DNA of 64,000 bases, from positions 71,407 to 135,406 of the forward strand of contig CBDCYS010000012.1 of NCBI GenBank assembly GCA_965224215.1, read 5' to 3'. Positions 21,601 to 30,221 of this stretch are shown here, in pieces. The notes under the pieces were generated by a model that was given only the letters and a program-made list of their open reading frames with translations, was not told the origin of the DNA and did no database searches. The translations under genes were made by a program, and so were the position numbers. Positions within the stretch are counted from its first letter, which is position 1. Every line of letters begins with the position of its first letter. This DNA comes from CBDCYS01 sp965224215 (GTDB taxonomy: Bacteria; Acidobacteriota; Terriglobia; Bryobacterales; UBA6623).

Positions 21601-21803
21601 AGATTGCTCAACCTCTTCGTCTTGTCGGGCCCATGGCAGGTATAGCACTTGTCAGAAAGGATGGAGCGGATGTCGCGGTTGAACTGAACCGGCTTGCCGG
21701 TCTCGTCTTTGGGCGCGGCGGAAGCGGGTCCAGCGCCTAGCACCGCGATCAGCGCCGTTGTAAAGAATGCGGAGAGACTAAGATGGCGAGGTTGGGTAGG
21801 CAT
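18603..21803 (-). CDS. Planctomycete-type cytochrome protein (PSCyt1-PSCyt2-LamG-PSD1)
   Basis: From the ATG at 21803 the product is 1,066 residues with a signal peptide ending ASA. Domains in order: PSCyt1 haem domain with DKCYTCHGPD (CxxCH) near residue 50 and RMPPVHSGKKLS; DUF1549/PSCyt2 (PRNPIDSFVLARLDRENL, YGERMAVRWLDAARYADTNG, TMGCTRCHDHKYDPLTQKEF, which has another CxxCH); a coiled segment; a LamG/concanavalin-like domain (HYPLDGNLSG ... DDVRIYDRAL); and DUF1553/PSD1 (NPLTARVTVNRFWQMLFGVG, MKTMVMSATYRQSS, RQTRTNTPLQALNLMND). The start used here gives a normal signal; a longer frame to 21971 is not needed. Partner of the DUF1501 gene just downstream. Known only as a likely surface or periplasmic protein with redox-active haems. 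Confidence 0.93.
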   Translation of the reverse strand: MPTQPRHLSLSAFFTTALIAVLGAGPASAAPKDETGKPVQFNRDIRSILSDKCYTCHGPDKTKRLSNLRLDNEEGAKADLGGRFAVVPGKLETSQLIQRITTGNDAIRMPPVHSGKKLSAEEIDLFKRWVAEGAQWQQHWSFIPPERPQPPAVSDPNWPRNPIDSFVLARLDRENLSALAEANRATLIRRVTLDLTGLPSTPSEIDAFLDDSSPNAYEKVVDRLLKSPRYGERMAVRWLDAARYADTNGYQTDAERYMWRWRDWVIEAFNNNMPFDQFTVEQIAGDMLPNATLEQKIASGFNRNHRGNGEGGIIDEEYAVEYVVDRVETTSTVWLGLTMGCTRCHDHKYDPLTQKEFYELFAYFNNVPEKGKAFKYGNSPPFIGAPTREQQEELRTLDKNLALAENAFKGLQADLDSAQKDWEKALSESVEVDWLLHDGLVAHYPLDGNLSGVTPGAARDVRARLRDGLPDYTEGRLGHAARFDGKRFIEAGDVADFQFYERFTLSAWIYPTSANGTIVARTKFLPFDVDGLQGYGLFLKDGKLQFNLVNRWLDDGSRVETAKPIELNQWHHVLASYDGTRLAEGSKIYVDGRTAELTIHLDELNQAFGVKAPVRIGAGDSEESRFEGLIDDVRIYDRALRPAEVSVVATAESLSQIAEVAAADRTQAQSDKLRLAFLDQYSPDEIQEAWQKLLGLRKKRAQLVESFPTVMVMQERENRRDTHLLLRGAYDAPGEKVEPGVPAVLPAIPEGAPNDRLGFARWLANPSNPLTARVTVNRFWQMLFGVGLVKTVEDFGSQGEWPVHMDLLDWLATEFTGSGWDVKSIMKTMVMSATYRQSSKADAELYDTDPENRFLARGPRYRLSAEVLRDQALAISGLLVEKVGGPSVKPYQPTGLWTELAGGKGYPQDHGDKLYRRGLYTYWKRAVPPPAMLNFDSAGREACTVRQTRTNTPLQALNLMNDVTFVESSRMMAERMMIEGGKTPAERVAYGYRLATARQPGARRTEILVDSFHHHLDNYETDRKGALALVSQGEHPRSQELDITELASYTTIASLILNLDETITKE

Positions 21804-22816
21804 GAGAGTACACAAATCTCCAGGTTGATTATAGCTCGATGGGAGGGCTTTCCGGTTTGGGTGTAGTTTGGGTGCGCGGGGCGACCAGCCTAAGGGCAGC
21901 CGAACAGCGACGGGGCTGGAAGCCCACGACTGAATCCGCTCGTCCGCGCCCTGAGCCGCGCGCGTGAGCAAGCGGTTGTCTCGAATCGATTGATCCGCTC
22001 ACAACAACCACTCCCCCGCAGTCGTGGCTCCGACGGTCGTGACTCCAGTAATCGTGGCTGCGACAGTCAAACCCCAGAGTGCCGCGACGAATCACCGAAC
22101 AAGCAGTATCCCCTGCACCCGACTCCGCCAGCCAGAGCCACGTCGGCGGCCCCCCGATCTCCCCAAAATTCCAACGCCCCAACTTCCAGTCACGGATTTT
22201 TGCGGGCATTAATCCCATTGTTATCAACAAACGTGTCTGCTCGGGACTTGACATACACGAATGTGCCGCTATGCTGAGAGCGGTGAAATCGACTGACAAG
22301 CGATCAATTCGCAGCGCCGTCCACAAGCGCCCGTTCACGGAAGGCCCGTCCTAGAATTAAGCGAAAAGGTGAGCTGCCTCTGAAGGGCAAAAAACGCGAT
22401 ATCATGACAAAATCTGCCAAACCCCGCAATCGAGGTTGCCCGCTTATTGAAATAAAAGAACTTACGCGCTTCGGCGAAGCCTCCACCAAGGCGCGTAGGC
22501 ACGACAGTTAACGCATATAGTAGTCGTGAAACACAGGAAAACCACTAAAAAACAGAGTCGATAGCCCCTGTTTTCGCCCAGGCAGCAATTCGCTACGGCA
22601 ATAACTCCAGGAAGCGGGTGATATCATCTTCGCTGGCCAGAAATGCGGCGAAGCACGGACCCCATCCGAAACGGGGCGAGACGAATCGGATTCTTGCATA
22701 ATGGGCATTCGAGTCGAGCCCTTGCCTGCGGATGCAGACGCTTCCCGAGCTGCTGCCGCTTCAGCGGCAAGTTCGAAGACGACTGTCGCAAGAGGCGGCC
22801 CGCCAGTCTTTTACAT
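21804..22816. other. 1-kb intergenic region, no supported gene
   Basis: Both strands carry open frames, but their products are rich in Ser/Arg/Pro, lack ribosome sites and match no family I know. The region contains one copy of the 23-bp dispersed repeat (21953-21975) and, near 22019-22068, several imperfect CGTGACT/CGTGGCT repeats. GC content falls after 22370. Confidence 0.45.
21953..21975 (-). repeat. Dispersed 23-bp repeat, copy 1
   Basis: On the minus strand it reads CCGCTTGCTCACGCGCGCGG plus CTC. It matches 30222-30244 at 21 of 23 positions. Both copies are intergenic. Confidence 0.65.
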
Positions 22817-23575
22817 ATGGACGTACAAACCTTAGCCATTCAGGCTGCCGTGCTCGTCGCCGCCCTGTTTCAGTCGGCCACTGGAGTTGGATTCGGGCTC
22901 ATGGCCGGCCCCGTCTTGCTGCTCATCATGAACAGCGCATCAGCCGTTCAGGTCACGATGCTGTTGAGTTTGCTGATTGCCGCGGTGCTGGCTCCGTCTC
23001 TCTATGGTCAGGCCGAGAAGGGCTTGCTTTCGAGGTTCATCCTCGGAACCGTCGTTGGTGTCCCAATCGGAGTTGTTATCTATCAGCACAGCGGTGTCGG
23101 ACTGCTTAGGATTTCAGCGGGGCTAGTCGTCTTGTTCATGGCCGTGTCAGTATCGGGTCGGCTTGGCTCAAGTGACCGGCGCGGTTCAACGCGGCAAGGG
23201 AACTTAACCGACATCGGAACCGGAATCCTATCCGGGGTCATGGGCGCCAGCCTGGCGATGCCGGGTCCGCCAGTTGTAGCGCGCTTGTCCGCTCTTGGCT
23301 CGGCCAAAGACGCAGTACGCGCAACGATGCTCACTCTTTTCGTTGTTTCGTTCGGCATGGCGTTGCCTCTGCAGGGGCTTACCGTATCGATTTCTCCTCA
23401 GACTATGTCTTTGACTCTGACCTTGGTGCCGACTGCGCTGATTGGCATCTACCTGGGCCGCAAGTCTGTCGCTTGGATCAGCGAGCGAGCCTTCCGTTTG
23501 TTAATCACTTCGGTGTTGGCCGCGACTTCCGTCAGCTTGCTGGCCGATTCTATCCGAGATATTCTTGAACGCTGA
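22817..23575 (+). CDS. TSUP (TauE/SafE-type) permease, probable sulfite exporter
   Basis: I start at the ATG at 22817 (MDVQTLAIQAAVLVAALFQS), because residues before it are basic and not membrane-like. The 252-residue protein is almost wholly hydrophobic, with about eight transmembrane segments, and has the duplicated TauE/SafE signature: SATGVGFGLMAGPVLLLI near residue 20 and GILSGVMGASLAMPGPPVVA near 138. The family exports small sulfur anions such as sulfite or organosulfonates. The next gene, 35 bases on, is a PLP enzyme of the D-cysteine desulfhydrase/cysteate sulfo-lyase family, which suggests that this permease removes the sulfite or sulfide formed. Confidence 0.85.
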   Translation: MDVQTLAIQAAVLVAALFQSATGVGFGLMAGPVLLLIMNSASAVQVTMLLSLLIAAVLAPSLYGQAEKGLLSRFILGTVVGVPIGVVIYQHSGVGLLRISAGLVVLFMAVSVSGRLGSSDRRGSTRQGNLTDIGTGILSGVMGASLAMPGPPVVARLSALGSAKDAVRATMLTLFVVSFGMALPLQGLTVSISPQTMSLTLTLVPTALIGIYLGRKSVAWISERAFRLLITSVLAATSVSLLADSIRDILER

Positions 23576-23610
23576 AACTGATAGATCGTTCATCAGAGCC
23601 CGCCCCAATT

Positions 23611-24639
23611 ATGGATCAGCGATTTGGTTGCCTGCATCAGTTGCCTCGGGTGCATCTTTGTCACGCGCCAACTCCGCTGGAGGCGATGCCGAACCTCAGT
23701 GCCCGGTTCCACGAAGTCAAATTGTTTGTCAAACGCGACGACTGCACCGGGCTGGCGTTTGGCGGCAACAAGGTCCGGCAGCTGGAGTTCTATCTAGGCG
23801 AGGCGCGATCTGTTGAAGCGGACATGATACTGATCACCGGCGCGGTGCAATCGAATTTTGTGCGCTTGGCCGCAGCCGGGGCGCGCAAGCTTGGAATGGA
23901 ATGTCATATCCAGCTTGAAGAGCGAGTGCCGAGGAAAGATTCCGTCTATCGCACGTCAGGAAATGTTCTATTGGATCGGATCCTCGGTGCTACCATTCAT
24001 TCTTATCCGGAAGGCGAGGATGAACAAGGCGCTGACCAACGCCTGAACGCAATAGCAGGCGAGCTGCGGAGTCGGGGCCGCCGTCCTTATGTGATCCCGC
24101 TGGCGCCCGGCCATGAACCTCTTGGAGCACTTGGCTACGTAGTTGCCGCGCAAGAGATTCTAAGACAACTTGAAGAGCTGGATTTGTCCTTGGATGAGAT
24201 TGTCGTCCCTTCGGGAAGCGGACACACGCACGCGGGTTTGCTTTTTGGACTGAGGGCTTTGGGCAGCAAAGTGTGTGTGACCGGTGTTTGCGTGAGACGT
24301 GAAGCCGCTTCGCAGAAGCAACGAATCAAGTCTCGCGTAGATGAAATCGCAGAGCTCTTGGGAGTCAAATCAGCGGTCGCGGACGGCGATCTGCACCTGA
24401 TCGACAAGTTTCTCGAGCCCGGTTACGGACACTTGAATCAGGCCACGACGAGAGCAATTGAGCTTGCCGCGCGAACAGAGGGTTTGATCTTGGACCCCGT
24501 TTACTCCTGCAGGACAATGGCTGGTTTGGTTGACCGGGCCGCCGATGCCGCCGCCGGAAGCTCGTTGCTATTCATTCACACCGGCGGGACACCCGCTGTC
24601 TTCGCTTATGGATCTGACGTAGTCGGTGCCCCAACCTAA
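23611..24639 (+). CDS. PLP-dependent D-cysteine desulfhydrase / L-cysteate sulfo-lyase family enzyme
   Basis: The 342-residue protein has the ACC-deaminase/D-cysteine desulfhydrase fold. LFVKRDDCTGLAFGGNKVRQ at 38-57 carries the PLP Schiff-base lysine (Lys 54), TGAVQSNFVRLAAAGARKLG near 76-95 is the QSNHxR-like substrate loop (with Phe in place of the usual His), VPSGSGHTHAGLLFG near 197-211 binds the PLP phosphate, and LDPVYSCRTMAGL near 295-307 is the C-terminal active-site loop. The same family contains D-cysteine desulfhydrase (DcyD), ACC deaminase and L-cysteate sulfo-lyase (CuyA). The upstream TSUP permease favours CuyA, which releases sulfite, and cuyA is often beside a sulfite exporter (cuyZ). 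Motifs alone do not settle the substrate. Confidence 0.85.
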   Translation: MDQRFGCLHQLPRVHLCHAPTPLEAMPNLSARFHEVKLFVKRDDCTGLAFGGNKVRQLEFYLGEARSVEADMILITGAVQSNFVRLAAAGARKLGMECHIQLEERVPRKDSVYRTSGNVLLDRILGATIHSYPEGEDEQGADQRLNAIAGELRSRGRRPYVIPLAPGHEPLGALGYVVAAQEILRQLEELDLSLDEIVVPSGSGHTHAGLLFGLRALGSKVCVTGVCVRREAASQKQRIKSRVDEIAELLGVKSAVADGDLHLIDKFLEPGYGHLNQATTRAIELAARTEGLILDPVYSCRTMAGLVDRAADAAAGSSLLFIHTGGTPAVFAYGSDVVGAPT

Positions 24640-24662
24640 CGCATCCTTAAAAAACTACAGAT

Positions 24663-24714
24663 GCAGGCAGCGCGGCTCAACCGCGCTGCCTGCGTGTGGA
24701 TGTAGCGATTTTTT
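24663..24714. terminator. Bidirectional hairpin terminator between convergent genes
   Basis: GCAGGCAGCGCGG at 24663-24675 pairs exactly with CCGCGCTGCCTGC at 24681-24693 across a five-base loop. TTTTTT follows at 24709-24714 on the plus strand, and AAAAAA-like bases (24649-24654) give a U-run on the minus strand. It serves both the sulfo-lyase gene and the convergent secreted-protein gene. Confidence 0.8.
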
Positions 24715-24725
24715 GATGGATCGAA

Positions 24726-25232
24726 CTAGCGGCCGCTCGTCGCCAGCCACTGCCCGCGCGGAGCGGTGACGAATACGATCGGCGCGACGCAAGGCCGCGG
24801 AAGATCGATATCGTCCAGGATGTCTGCGTCGCCGAGAACGTTCGCGGCAGCCCTTCTTGTCCGCACGTTGACGACTGTCGGATTGCCGTTATCATTGACC
24901 GACAAGCAACTGACGACCGCGCGGAAATACGGATGCGGGTTGAGCCCACGATCCGCGGCCAAGACGTCGAGATGATTGGCGAGGACCAAACCTCGGACAT
25001 GGACGATCACACGTCCGTTTGCCTTGACCCCTCCGCGCACCTCGTCGATCACCCGAGGGCGCACCGCTCCGGGAATCCCCCGAATTGCATTGTTCGGTCC
25101 ACGAAAGGGTCCCTTCACGGCAAACAACGTTTGAAAGGCCGTAACGTCGTCTGTCGGATTGACTTCGGCCTGCCCCGTCCATGGGGCAACCAGACACACC
25201 ACTGCTACCAGAGACACGAATAGCTTTCTCAT
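24726..25232 (-). CDS. Small secreted protein of unknown function
   Basis: The ATG at 25232 follows AAGGAGAATAAGAA, a good ribosome site. The 168-residue product has a classical signal peptide (MRKLFVSLVAVVCLVAPWTG, cleavage near QAE at 23). The mature part has no motif I recognise. It shows a repeated strand pattern (VKANGRVIVHVRGLVLAN) and two Cys (about 131 and 159) that could form a disulfide. It ends just before a bidirectional terminator, so it is a single-gene unit. Confidence 0.7.
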   Translation of the reverse strand: MRKLFVSLVAVVCLVAPWTGQAEVNPTDDVTAFQTLFAVKGPFRGPNNAIRGIPGAVRPRVIDEVRGGVKANGRVIVHVRGLVLANHLDVLAADRGLNPHPYFRAVVSCLSVNDNGNPTVVNVRTRRAAANVLGDADILDDIDLPRPCVAPIVFVTAPRGQWLATSGR

Positions 25233-25523
25233 TTCTTATTCTCCTTAGTTGTTTTGTTTGTTAGGTAGTTGTGGGCAGGCCTGTCCACGCACGTCGACAA
25301 GTAACGACGGGGAGCGTGAATCCCCTTCGATCATTTCTTTGTTCTCGGGCGGTTTAATGCCAAAGTTACTTGTCGTTGTTGCTTACTGGACTAAACACGA
25401 AAGGTTTGATAATGTTGCTGAATTGCGGGAAAACTTTCGGCATGAAGTTAAGCCGGGCGGCGCTGGAATCGGGATGAGTTGACCCGTGACTGGTGTTCTA
25501 GGCTCTGACCAACCGCGTAGAAA

Positions 25524-25566
25524 CGAAAAAGGGGTGGAGGTTCTGCTGACATGAGAACCTCCACCC
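25524..25566 (-). terminator. Rho-independent terminator of nrdJ
   Basis: GGGTGGAGGTTCT (25532-25544) pairs perfectly with AGAACCTCCACCC (25554-25566), loop nine bases. Bases 25526-25530 (AAAAA) give a U-run on the minus strand, 40 bases past the nrdJ stop. Confidence 0.9.
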
Positions 25567-25605
25567 GGAGGAGAAAGGACGGATTGGGGAGCGATTGATT
25601 CTTAA

Positions 25606-28404
25606 CTAACTACAGCCCGAGGTGGAGCCGCAGTTTTCGCATTTGTAGCAACTGCCGTTGTTTGTCATCATCGAACCGCATTCCGAACAGATCGGGGCAT
25701 CCATTGCACCCGCCTGGAAAGGTAGCTCCTTTTGCGGTGTGGCTTCGGTCGGCTTCAGGGTCGCGCTTTCGCCCACCTCCGACTGCTGGTAGTCCACCGA
25801 AATAAACTTCGATCCAAGCCAGCGGAATAAATAGTCCATAACTGACTTGGCATAAGGAATCTTGCTGTTGCCGGTCCAGCCGCTGGGCTCAAACCTCACG
25901 TGCTGGAACTTGTCGACCAGCACCTGAAGCGGCACGCCGTACTGCAAGGTCATCGAGACGGCGGTCGCGAAGCTGTCCATGAGGCCGCTGATGGTCGAGC
26001 CTTCTTTTGCCATGCGAACGAAAAGCTCGCCCGGGGTACCATCGTCATAGAGACCGACGGTGATGTAGCCCTCGTGACCTCCCACGGAGAACTTGTGAGT
26101 GATCGACTGGCGCTCGTCGGGCAACTTGCGACGCATCGGCCGGTAGACAATCCGCTCGCCCGCCGCGGTCCGCTCGCCCTTCTCGCTATTCGCCTTGCCA
26201 GTGCTCAGGGGCTGAGCCCGTTTGGAGCCGTCTCGATAGATTGCGACGGCCTTGAGTCCCAGGCGCCAGGACTCGATGTAGGCGTCCATCACAGCTTGGA
26301 CAGTGGACTCTTCGGGCAGGTTGATGGTCTTCGAGATCGCGCCGGAAATGAACGGCTGTACCGCGGCCATCATCCTCACGTGGCCCATGTAGTGAATGGC
26401 TCGCTCGCCGTTCTGTGGCCGAAAGCTGCAGTCGAAAACCGGCAGGTGCTCGTCCTTGATATGAGGCGCGCCCTCGATAGTGCCGGTCGAGTCGATGTGA
26501 TTGACGATCTCGCTGACTTGCTTGGGCGTATAGTTGAGCTTCAGCAAGGCTGCGGGAACGGTGTTATTGACAATCTTGATGACCCCGCCGCCGACTAGCT
26601 TCTTGTATTTGACCAGCGCCAACTCCGGCTCGACCCCGGTCGTATCGCAGTCCATCATGAAGCCAATCGTGCCGGTCGGTGCGATCACCGTGACCTGTGC
26701 GTTGCGGTAACCAGTGCGTTGCCCCAAGTTGTAGGCGTCTTCCCAACACTGGCTGGCGGCCTCATGGAGCGGCTTCTCGACGCGTTCCCCGTTCAGGTCA
26801 CGGGCTGCGTCGCGATGCATCCGAATCACCTCCAAAAAGGCGTCGCGATTCTTTTTGTACCCAGCGAACGGACCGGTGGTTTCGGCGATGCGGGCGCTCG
26901 TCAAGTAGGCTTGGCCACACATCACGGCGGTGATCGCGCCAGCCACGTCGCGGCCTTCGTCGCTGTTGTAGGCCACACCCATCGACATCAACAGTGCTCC
27001 GAGGTTGGCAAATCCTAGACCGAGCGGACGATAGCTGTGCGAGTTCTCCGCGATCTTGCCCGTTGGATAGCTAGCGTTGCCGACGATAATCTCCTGGGCC
27101 ACGATGAGCGTGTCGACCGCATGCCGGAAGGCTTCTACGTCGAATTGACTTTTCGAAACATGGAACTTGCGTAAATTCAAAGAAGACAGGTTACAAGCCG
27201 AGTCGTCGAGGAACATGTACTCGGAACAAGGATTCGAGGCATTGATGCGAGCGGTGTTCTTGCAAGGATGCCAGCGATTCACGGTCGTATCGAACTGCAT
27301 CCCAGGGTCGCCGCATTGATGCGTGGCCTCGGCGATTTGTTTCAGCAGGTCGCGAGCTTTGTAACGTTCCTTGGGCTGGCCGTTGAGGACGGACTTGGTC
27401 CACCAGTCTTCGTCGTTGACCGCAGCCGTCATGAAGTCGTCGCTCACTCGGACGGAGTTATTGGCGTTCTGAAAGAAAATCGAAGAATAGGCGTCACCGT
27501 CAATCGCCGAGCCGTAGCCGGCTTCGATCAGGGTCCATGCCTTTTTCTCTTCGCTGGCTTTGCACCAGATAAACTTCTTGATGTCGGGGTGGTCGGCGTT
27601 AAGGATGACCATCTTGGCCGCGCGGCGTGTCTTGCCGCCTGACTTGATGACCCCGGCAAAAGCGTCAAAGCCCTTCATGAAGGAAACCGGGCCGGAAGCC
27701 CGTCCGCCGCCTTTGAGGATCGCGTCTTCCTCACGAATCTTAGACAAATTCGATCCGGTACCCGATCCCCACTTGAAGAGCATGCCCTCGGTCTTAGCGA
27801 GGTTCATGATCGATTCCAGGCTGTCATCAGCCGCAATGATGAAACAGGCGGAACATTGGGGCCGGTGCGATTCGGTGTCCAGCGCGGAAACTTTGTTCGT
27901 CGCTTCGTCCCAATACCAGCCGTAGCCGCGGGCTTCCTTGACGCCGACATTGAACCAGACGGGCGAGTTGAAGCTAGCCTTCTGAGTGAGCATCAAGTGC
28001 GCCAGCTCACCGCGGAAGTTCTCGACATCATCAGGGGTTGCGAAGTAACCGTCGGCCGCGCCCCAGTCGGCGATGGTGTCCACGACGCGATGAACAAGTT
28101 GCGCCAGGCTGGTCTCCCGTTCGGGTGTTCCGGCGCGGCCATGAAAGTATTTACTGGCGACGATGTTGGTCGCCGTTTGCGACCAGTCGCACGGCATTTC
28201 GACCTCGCGCTGTTCGAAGATAACGTCACCGTTTTCGTTCGCTATGGAGGCGGTGCGTTTCTCCCACTCCAGAACGTCGTAGGGGGTCTGTCCGGGCTCT
28301 AAGCCTTTTGTGAAATAGCGCGGGAATGCCAATCCCTTGCGCTCGGTGATCTTGGACGACAACTCGTCCACGCGGGCAGCTAGTTCAACGCTGATTTCGC
28401 CCAT
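25606..28404 (-). CDS. nrdJ: Adenosylcobalamin-dependent (class II) ribonucleoside-diphosphate reductase
   Basis: The 932-residue protein makes deoxyribonucleotides with an oxygen-indifferent, vitamin B12-based radical. Seen in the sequence: the N-terminal TPYDVLEWEKRTASI; FNSPVWFNVG near 144; QCSACFIIAADDSLESIM near 184 with the redox Cys; GSGTGSNLSKIR near 213; the active-site loop NPCSEYMFLDDSACNLSSLN near 390-409; and a C-terminal zinc ribbon ICSECGSMM ... CYKCENCGSTSGCS that probably carries thiols to the active site. Length fits the NrdJ family. The ATG follows GGAGGGGAGTTT. There is no small subunit gene nearby, as expected for class II. A palindrome resembling an NrdR box lies 130 bases upstream. 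Confidence 0.96.
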   Translation of the reverse strand: MGEISVELAARVDELSSKITERKGLAFPRYFTKGLEPGQTPYDVLEWEKRTASIANENGDVIFEQREVEMPCDWSQTATNIVASKYFHGRAGTPERETSLAQLVHRVVDTIADWGAADGYFATPDDVENFRGELAHLMLTQKASFNSPVWFNVGVKEARGYGWYWDEATNKVSALDTESHRPQCSACFIIAADDSLESIMNLAKTEGMLFKWGSGTGSNLSKIREEDAILKGGGRASGPVSFMKGFDAFAGVIKSGGKTRRAAKMVILNADHPDIKKFIWCKASEEKKAWTLIEAGYGSAIDGDAYSSIFFQNANNSVRVSDDFMTAAVNDEDWWTKSVLNGQPKERYKARDLLKQIAEATHQCGDPGMQFDTTVNRWHPCKNTARINASNPCSEYMFLDDSACNLSSLNLRKFHVSKSQFDVEAFRHAVDTLIVAQEIIVGNASYPTGKIAENSHSYRPLGLGFANLGALLMSMGVAYNSDEGRDVAGAITAVMCGQAYLTSARIAETTGPFAGYKKNRDAFLEVIRMHRDAARDLNGERVEKPLHEAASQCWEDAYNLGQRTGYRNAQVTVIAPTGTIGFMMDCDTTGVEPELALVKYKKLVGGGVIKIVNNTVPAALLKLNYTPKQVSEIVNHIDSTGTIEGAPHIKDEHLPVFDCSFRPQNGERAIHYMGHVRMMAAVQPFISGAISKTINLPEESTVQAVMDAYIESWRLGLKAVAIYRDGSKRAQPLSTGKANSEKGERTAAGERIVYRPMRRKLPDERQSITHKFSVGGHEGYITVGLYDDGTPGELFVRMAKEGSTISGLMDSFATAVSMTLQYGVPLQVLVDKFQHVRFEPSGWTGNSKIPYAKSVMDYLFRWLGSKFISVDYQQSEVGESATLKPTEATPQKELPFQAGAMDAPICSECGSMMTNNGSCYKCENCGSTSGCS

Positions 28405-28532
28405 AAACTCCCCTCCGGAATAGATTGAAAATGACTACTGGGTACTGAGCACTATCGAACTGCGGGGTGCCGACATGAGCGCTCTGGGGAGATTTAACCC
28501 CTTCGTACGCTGTGCCGACGTTCATCTAGTGT

Positions 28533-28546
28533 ACACCATATGGTGG
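28533..28546. promoter_or_regulatory. NrdR-box-like palindrome upstream of nrdJ
   Basis: ACACCATATGGTGG contains the perfect 12-bp palindrome CACCATATGGTG and fits the NrdR pattern ACAC-N-ATAT-N-GTGT at all but one fixed base. It lies about 130 bases before the nrdJ start. NrdR usually binds two boxes about 31 bp apart; a second convincing box was not seen, so this is tentative. No cobalamin riboswitch features were found in 28405-28859. Confidence 0.4.
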
Positions 28547-28859
28547 TCAAGTCAAAGGAAATTTCTACATCTAGCGCAATTTCTCTTTTTGGGCGCGAAA
28601 TCGAGTTCTAGGACGCCCAGCCGAGAGGTCGGGGAAAACCATGAATCACTGTTGAGTGGTGGCGTCAGCAGCCGCCTCCGATCGGCACTCTTGTGCAACG
28701 GTTCACTTCTACTCCCCTATCCCTGAGTTGAGTAATCTTCTCGATGGCAACGCCCTTGTCGAGAGGGTTAGTTTCTGGATGAAACGCAAAGAAAGTCCCT
28801 CGATCGATCGGCGAGTCCGCGGCCGGCGAGCCGGAGCAACGCTATTCGGGCGCACCTCC

Positions 28860-30089
28860 TCATTCGGGCGGACCCTGCTCGAAGATCTCATCCAGCGCGC
28901 CGATCAGCTCGTCAATTTGGGCGTGCTCGATGATGTAGGGCGGCAAGAATCTGAGCACCGTGTCGGCCGTGCAGTTGATCAACAGACCGCGCTCCTGGCA
29001 CTGGCCCACAACGGACTTGCCAGACACCGTCAGATTGATACCACGCATGACTCCGCGGCCGCGCACTCCCTGGACGAAATCGTATTTGTCGACGAGTCCG
29101 TTGAGGCAGCTTTCAAAGTAATCTCCGGTCTCGTTGATCCGTGGCAGCAGCTCGTCGAGGATGTCGAGGAACTCGATGGCGACACGGCAGGCGAGGGCGT
29201 TGCCGCCGAAGGTGCTGCCGTGAATCCCGGGAGTGATGATCTCGGCGGCTTTCTCGTTCGCGATAATCGCCCCGAGCGGCAGCCCGCCGCCGAGGGGTTT
29301 GGCTGTAACGAGGATGTCGGGCAGAATCGGTTCGACGTCGGCGGACTCGTTCCACCATTGATAAGCGAAATGCTTCCCGGTGCGGCCCAGCCCGGTTTGG
29401 ATCTCGTCAAAAATCAGCAAAGCGTCGTTTTTCCGGGCCAGCTCGGCTGCCTTGGCTGCAAATTCTCGGTTGATCTGAACGATGCCGCCTTCGCCAAGGA
29501 TCGGCTCGAAAAGGATCGCGGCGGTGTTTTCGCCAACCGCTGACTCGAGCGCTTCGACATCGTTGGCGTCGATGAATTTCACACCGGGGATGAGCGGCTC
29601 GAAAGGCTCGCGGTGCTTTGGCTGGCCGGTAACAGCGATGGCTGCCAGAGTTCGCCCGCCGAAAGAGTTATTGAGGGCCACAATCTCGTATTTGTCGGCG
29701 CTCCTATTGCGGCCATAGCCCTTGGCGATCTTGAGGGCGCCCTCGATGCACTCGGCCCCGCTATTGGTGAAGAAGACCCTTTTTAGCCGGGAAGCCTCGG
29801 CCAGCCGTTCGGCCAGCGGCCCCTGATGGGCGTGAGCATAAAGGTTTGAGCAGTGAACCAATTGATCGACCTGCTCGTGCATCGCCTGGACGATGCGCGG
29901 GTGCGCCATGCCGAGCGCGTTGACTCCAATTCCCGACATGAAGTCGAGATAGCGTTTGCCCGCAGCGTCGTACATGTAGCAGCCCTCGCCCCGGTCGATT
30001 ACGATCGAGTGGCTATAGCTGCGAATGAGATATTGGCCCTCTAGGCCCAGGGTGTCGGAGCCGTCGGGCGGCCGCTGGTCAACATGCAT
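28860..30089 (-). CDS. argD: Acetylornithine/ornithine-type class III aminotransferase
   Basis: The 409-residue PLP enzyme matches ArgD: YLDFMSGIGVNALGMAHPRI near 47-66, NLYAHAHQGPLAERL near 82, the PLP-phosphate loop FFTNSGAECIEGALKIAKGY near 106-125, LLIFDEIQTGLGRTGKHFAY near 221-240 with the PLP-pyridine Asp, and the Schiff-base lysine in LVTAKPLGGGLPLGA near 258-272, followed by GSTFGGNALAC. It interconverts acetylornithine and N-acetylglutamate semialdehyde in arginine synthesis; close relatives act on succinylornithine or GABA. No other arg gene is adjacent. The ATG at 30089 has no obvious ribosome site. Confidence 0.87.
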   Translation of the reverse strand: MHVDQRPPDGSDTLGLEGQYLIRSYSHSIVIDRGEGCYMYDAAGKRYLDFMSGIGVNALGMAHPRIVQAMHEQVDQLVHCSNLYAHAHQGPLAERLAEASRLKRVFFTNSGAECIEGALKIAKGYGRNRSADKYEIVALNNSFGGRTLAAIAVTGQPKHREPFEPLIPGVKFIDANDVEALESAVGENTAAILFEPILGEGGIVQINREFAAKAAELARKNDALLIFDEIQTGLGRTGKHFAYQWWNESADVEPILPDILVTAKPLGGGLPLGAIIANEKAAEIITPGIHGSTFGGNALACRVAIEFLDILDELLPRINETGDYFESCLNGLVDKYDFVQGVRGRGVMRGINLTVSGKSVVGQCQERGLLINCTADTVLRFLPPYIIEHAQIDELIGALDEIFEQGPPE

Positions 30090-30221
30090 AATGGAATTCA
30101 GAGTAGCAGAATCAACGATCGCTATCAGTGCGCGACGGTCCTAAGGGTTCAACCACTGCGATGCGTGGCGGTTGGGGCGGATTCATCGGCTGCGGCGAGT
30201 GGATCAATTGGTTGCGGCCTA

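Noticed and set aside
21829..22338. Minus-strand 169-codon frame
   Set aside because: Composition is Ser/Arg-rich, it contains the dispersed repeat and runs into the PSD1 leader; no start signal.
25249..25482. Forward 77-codon frame (internal start MPKLLVVVAYWTK)
   Set aside because: No ribosome site and no recognisable domain; overlaps the promoter region of the divergent secreted-protein gene.
28405..28859. Cobalamin riboswitch upstream of nrdJ
   Set aside because: Looked for the conserved B12-box and long structured leader; not seen.
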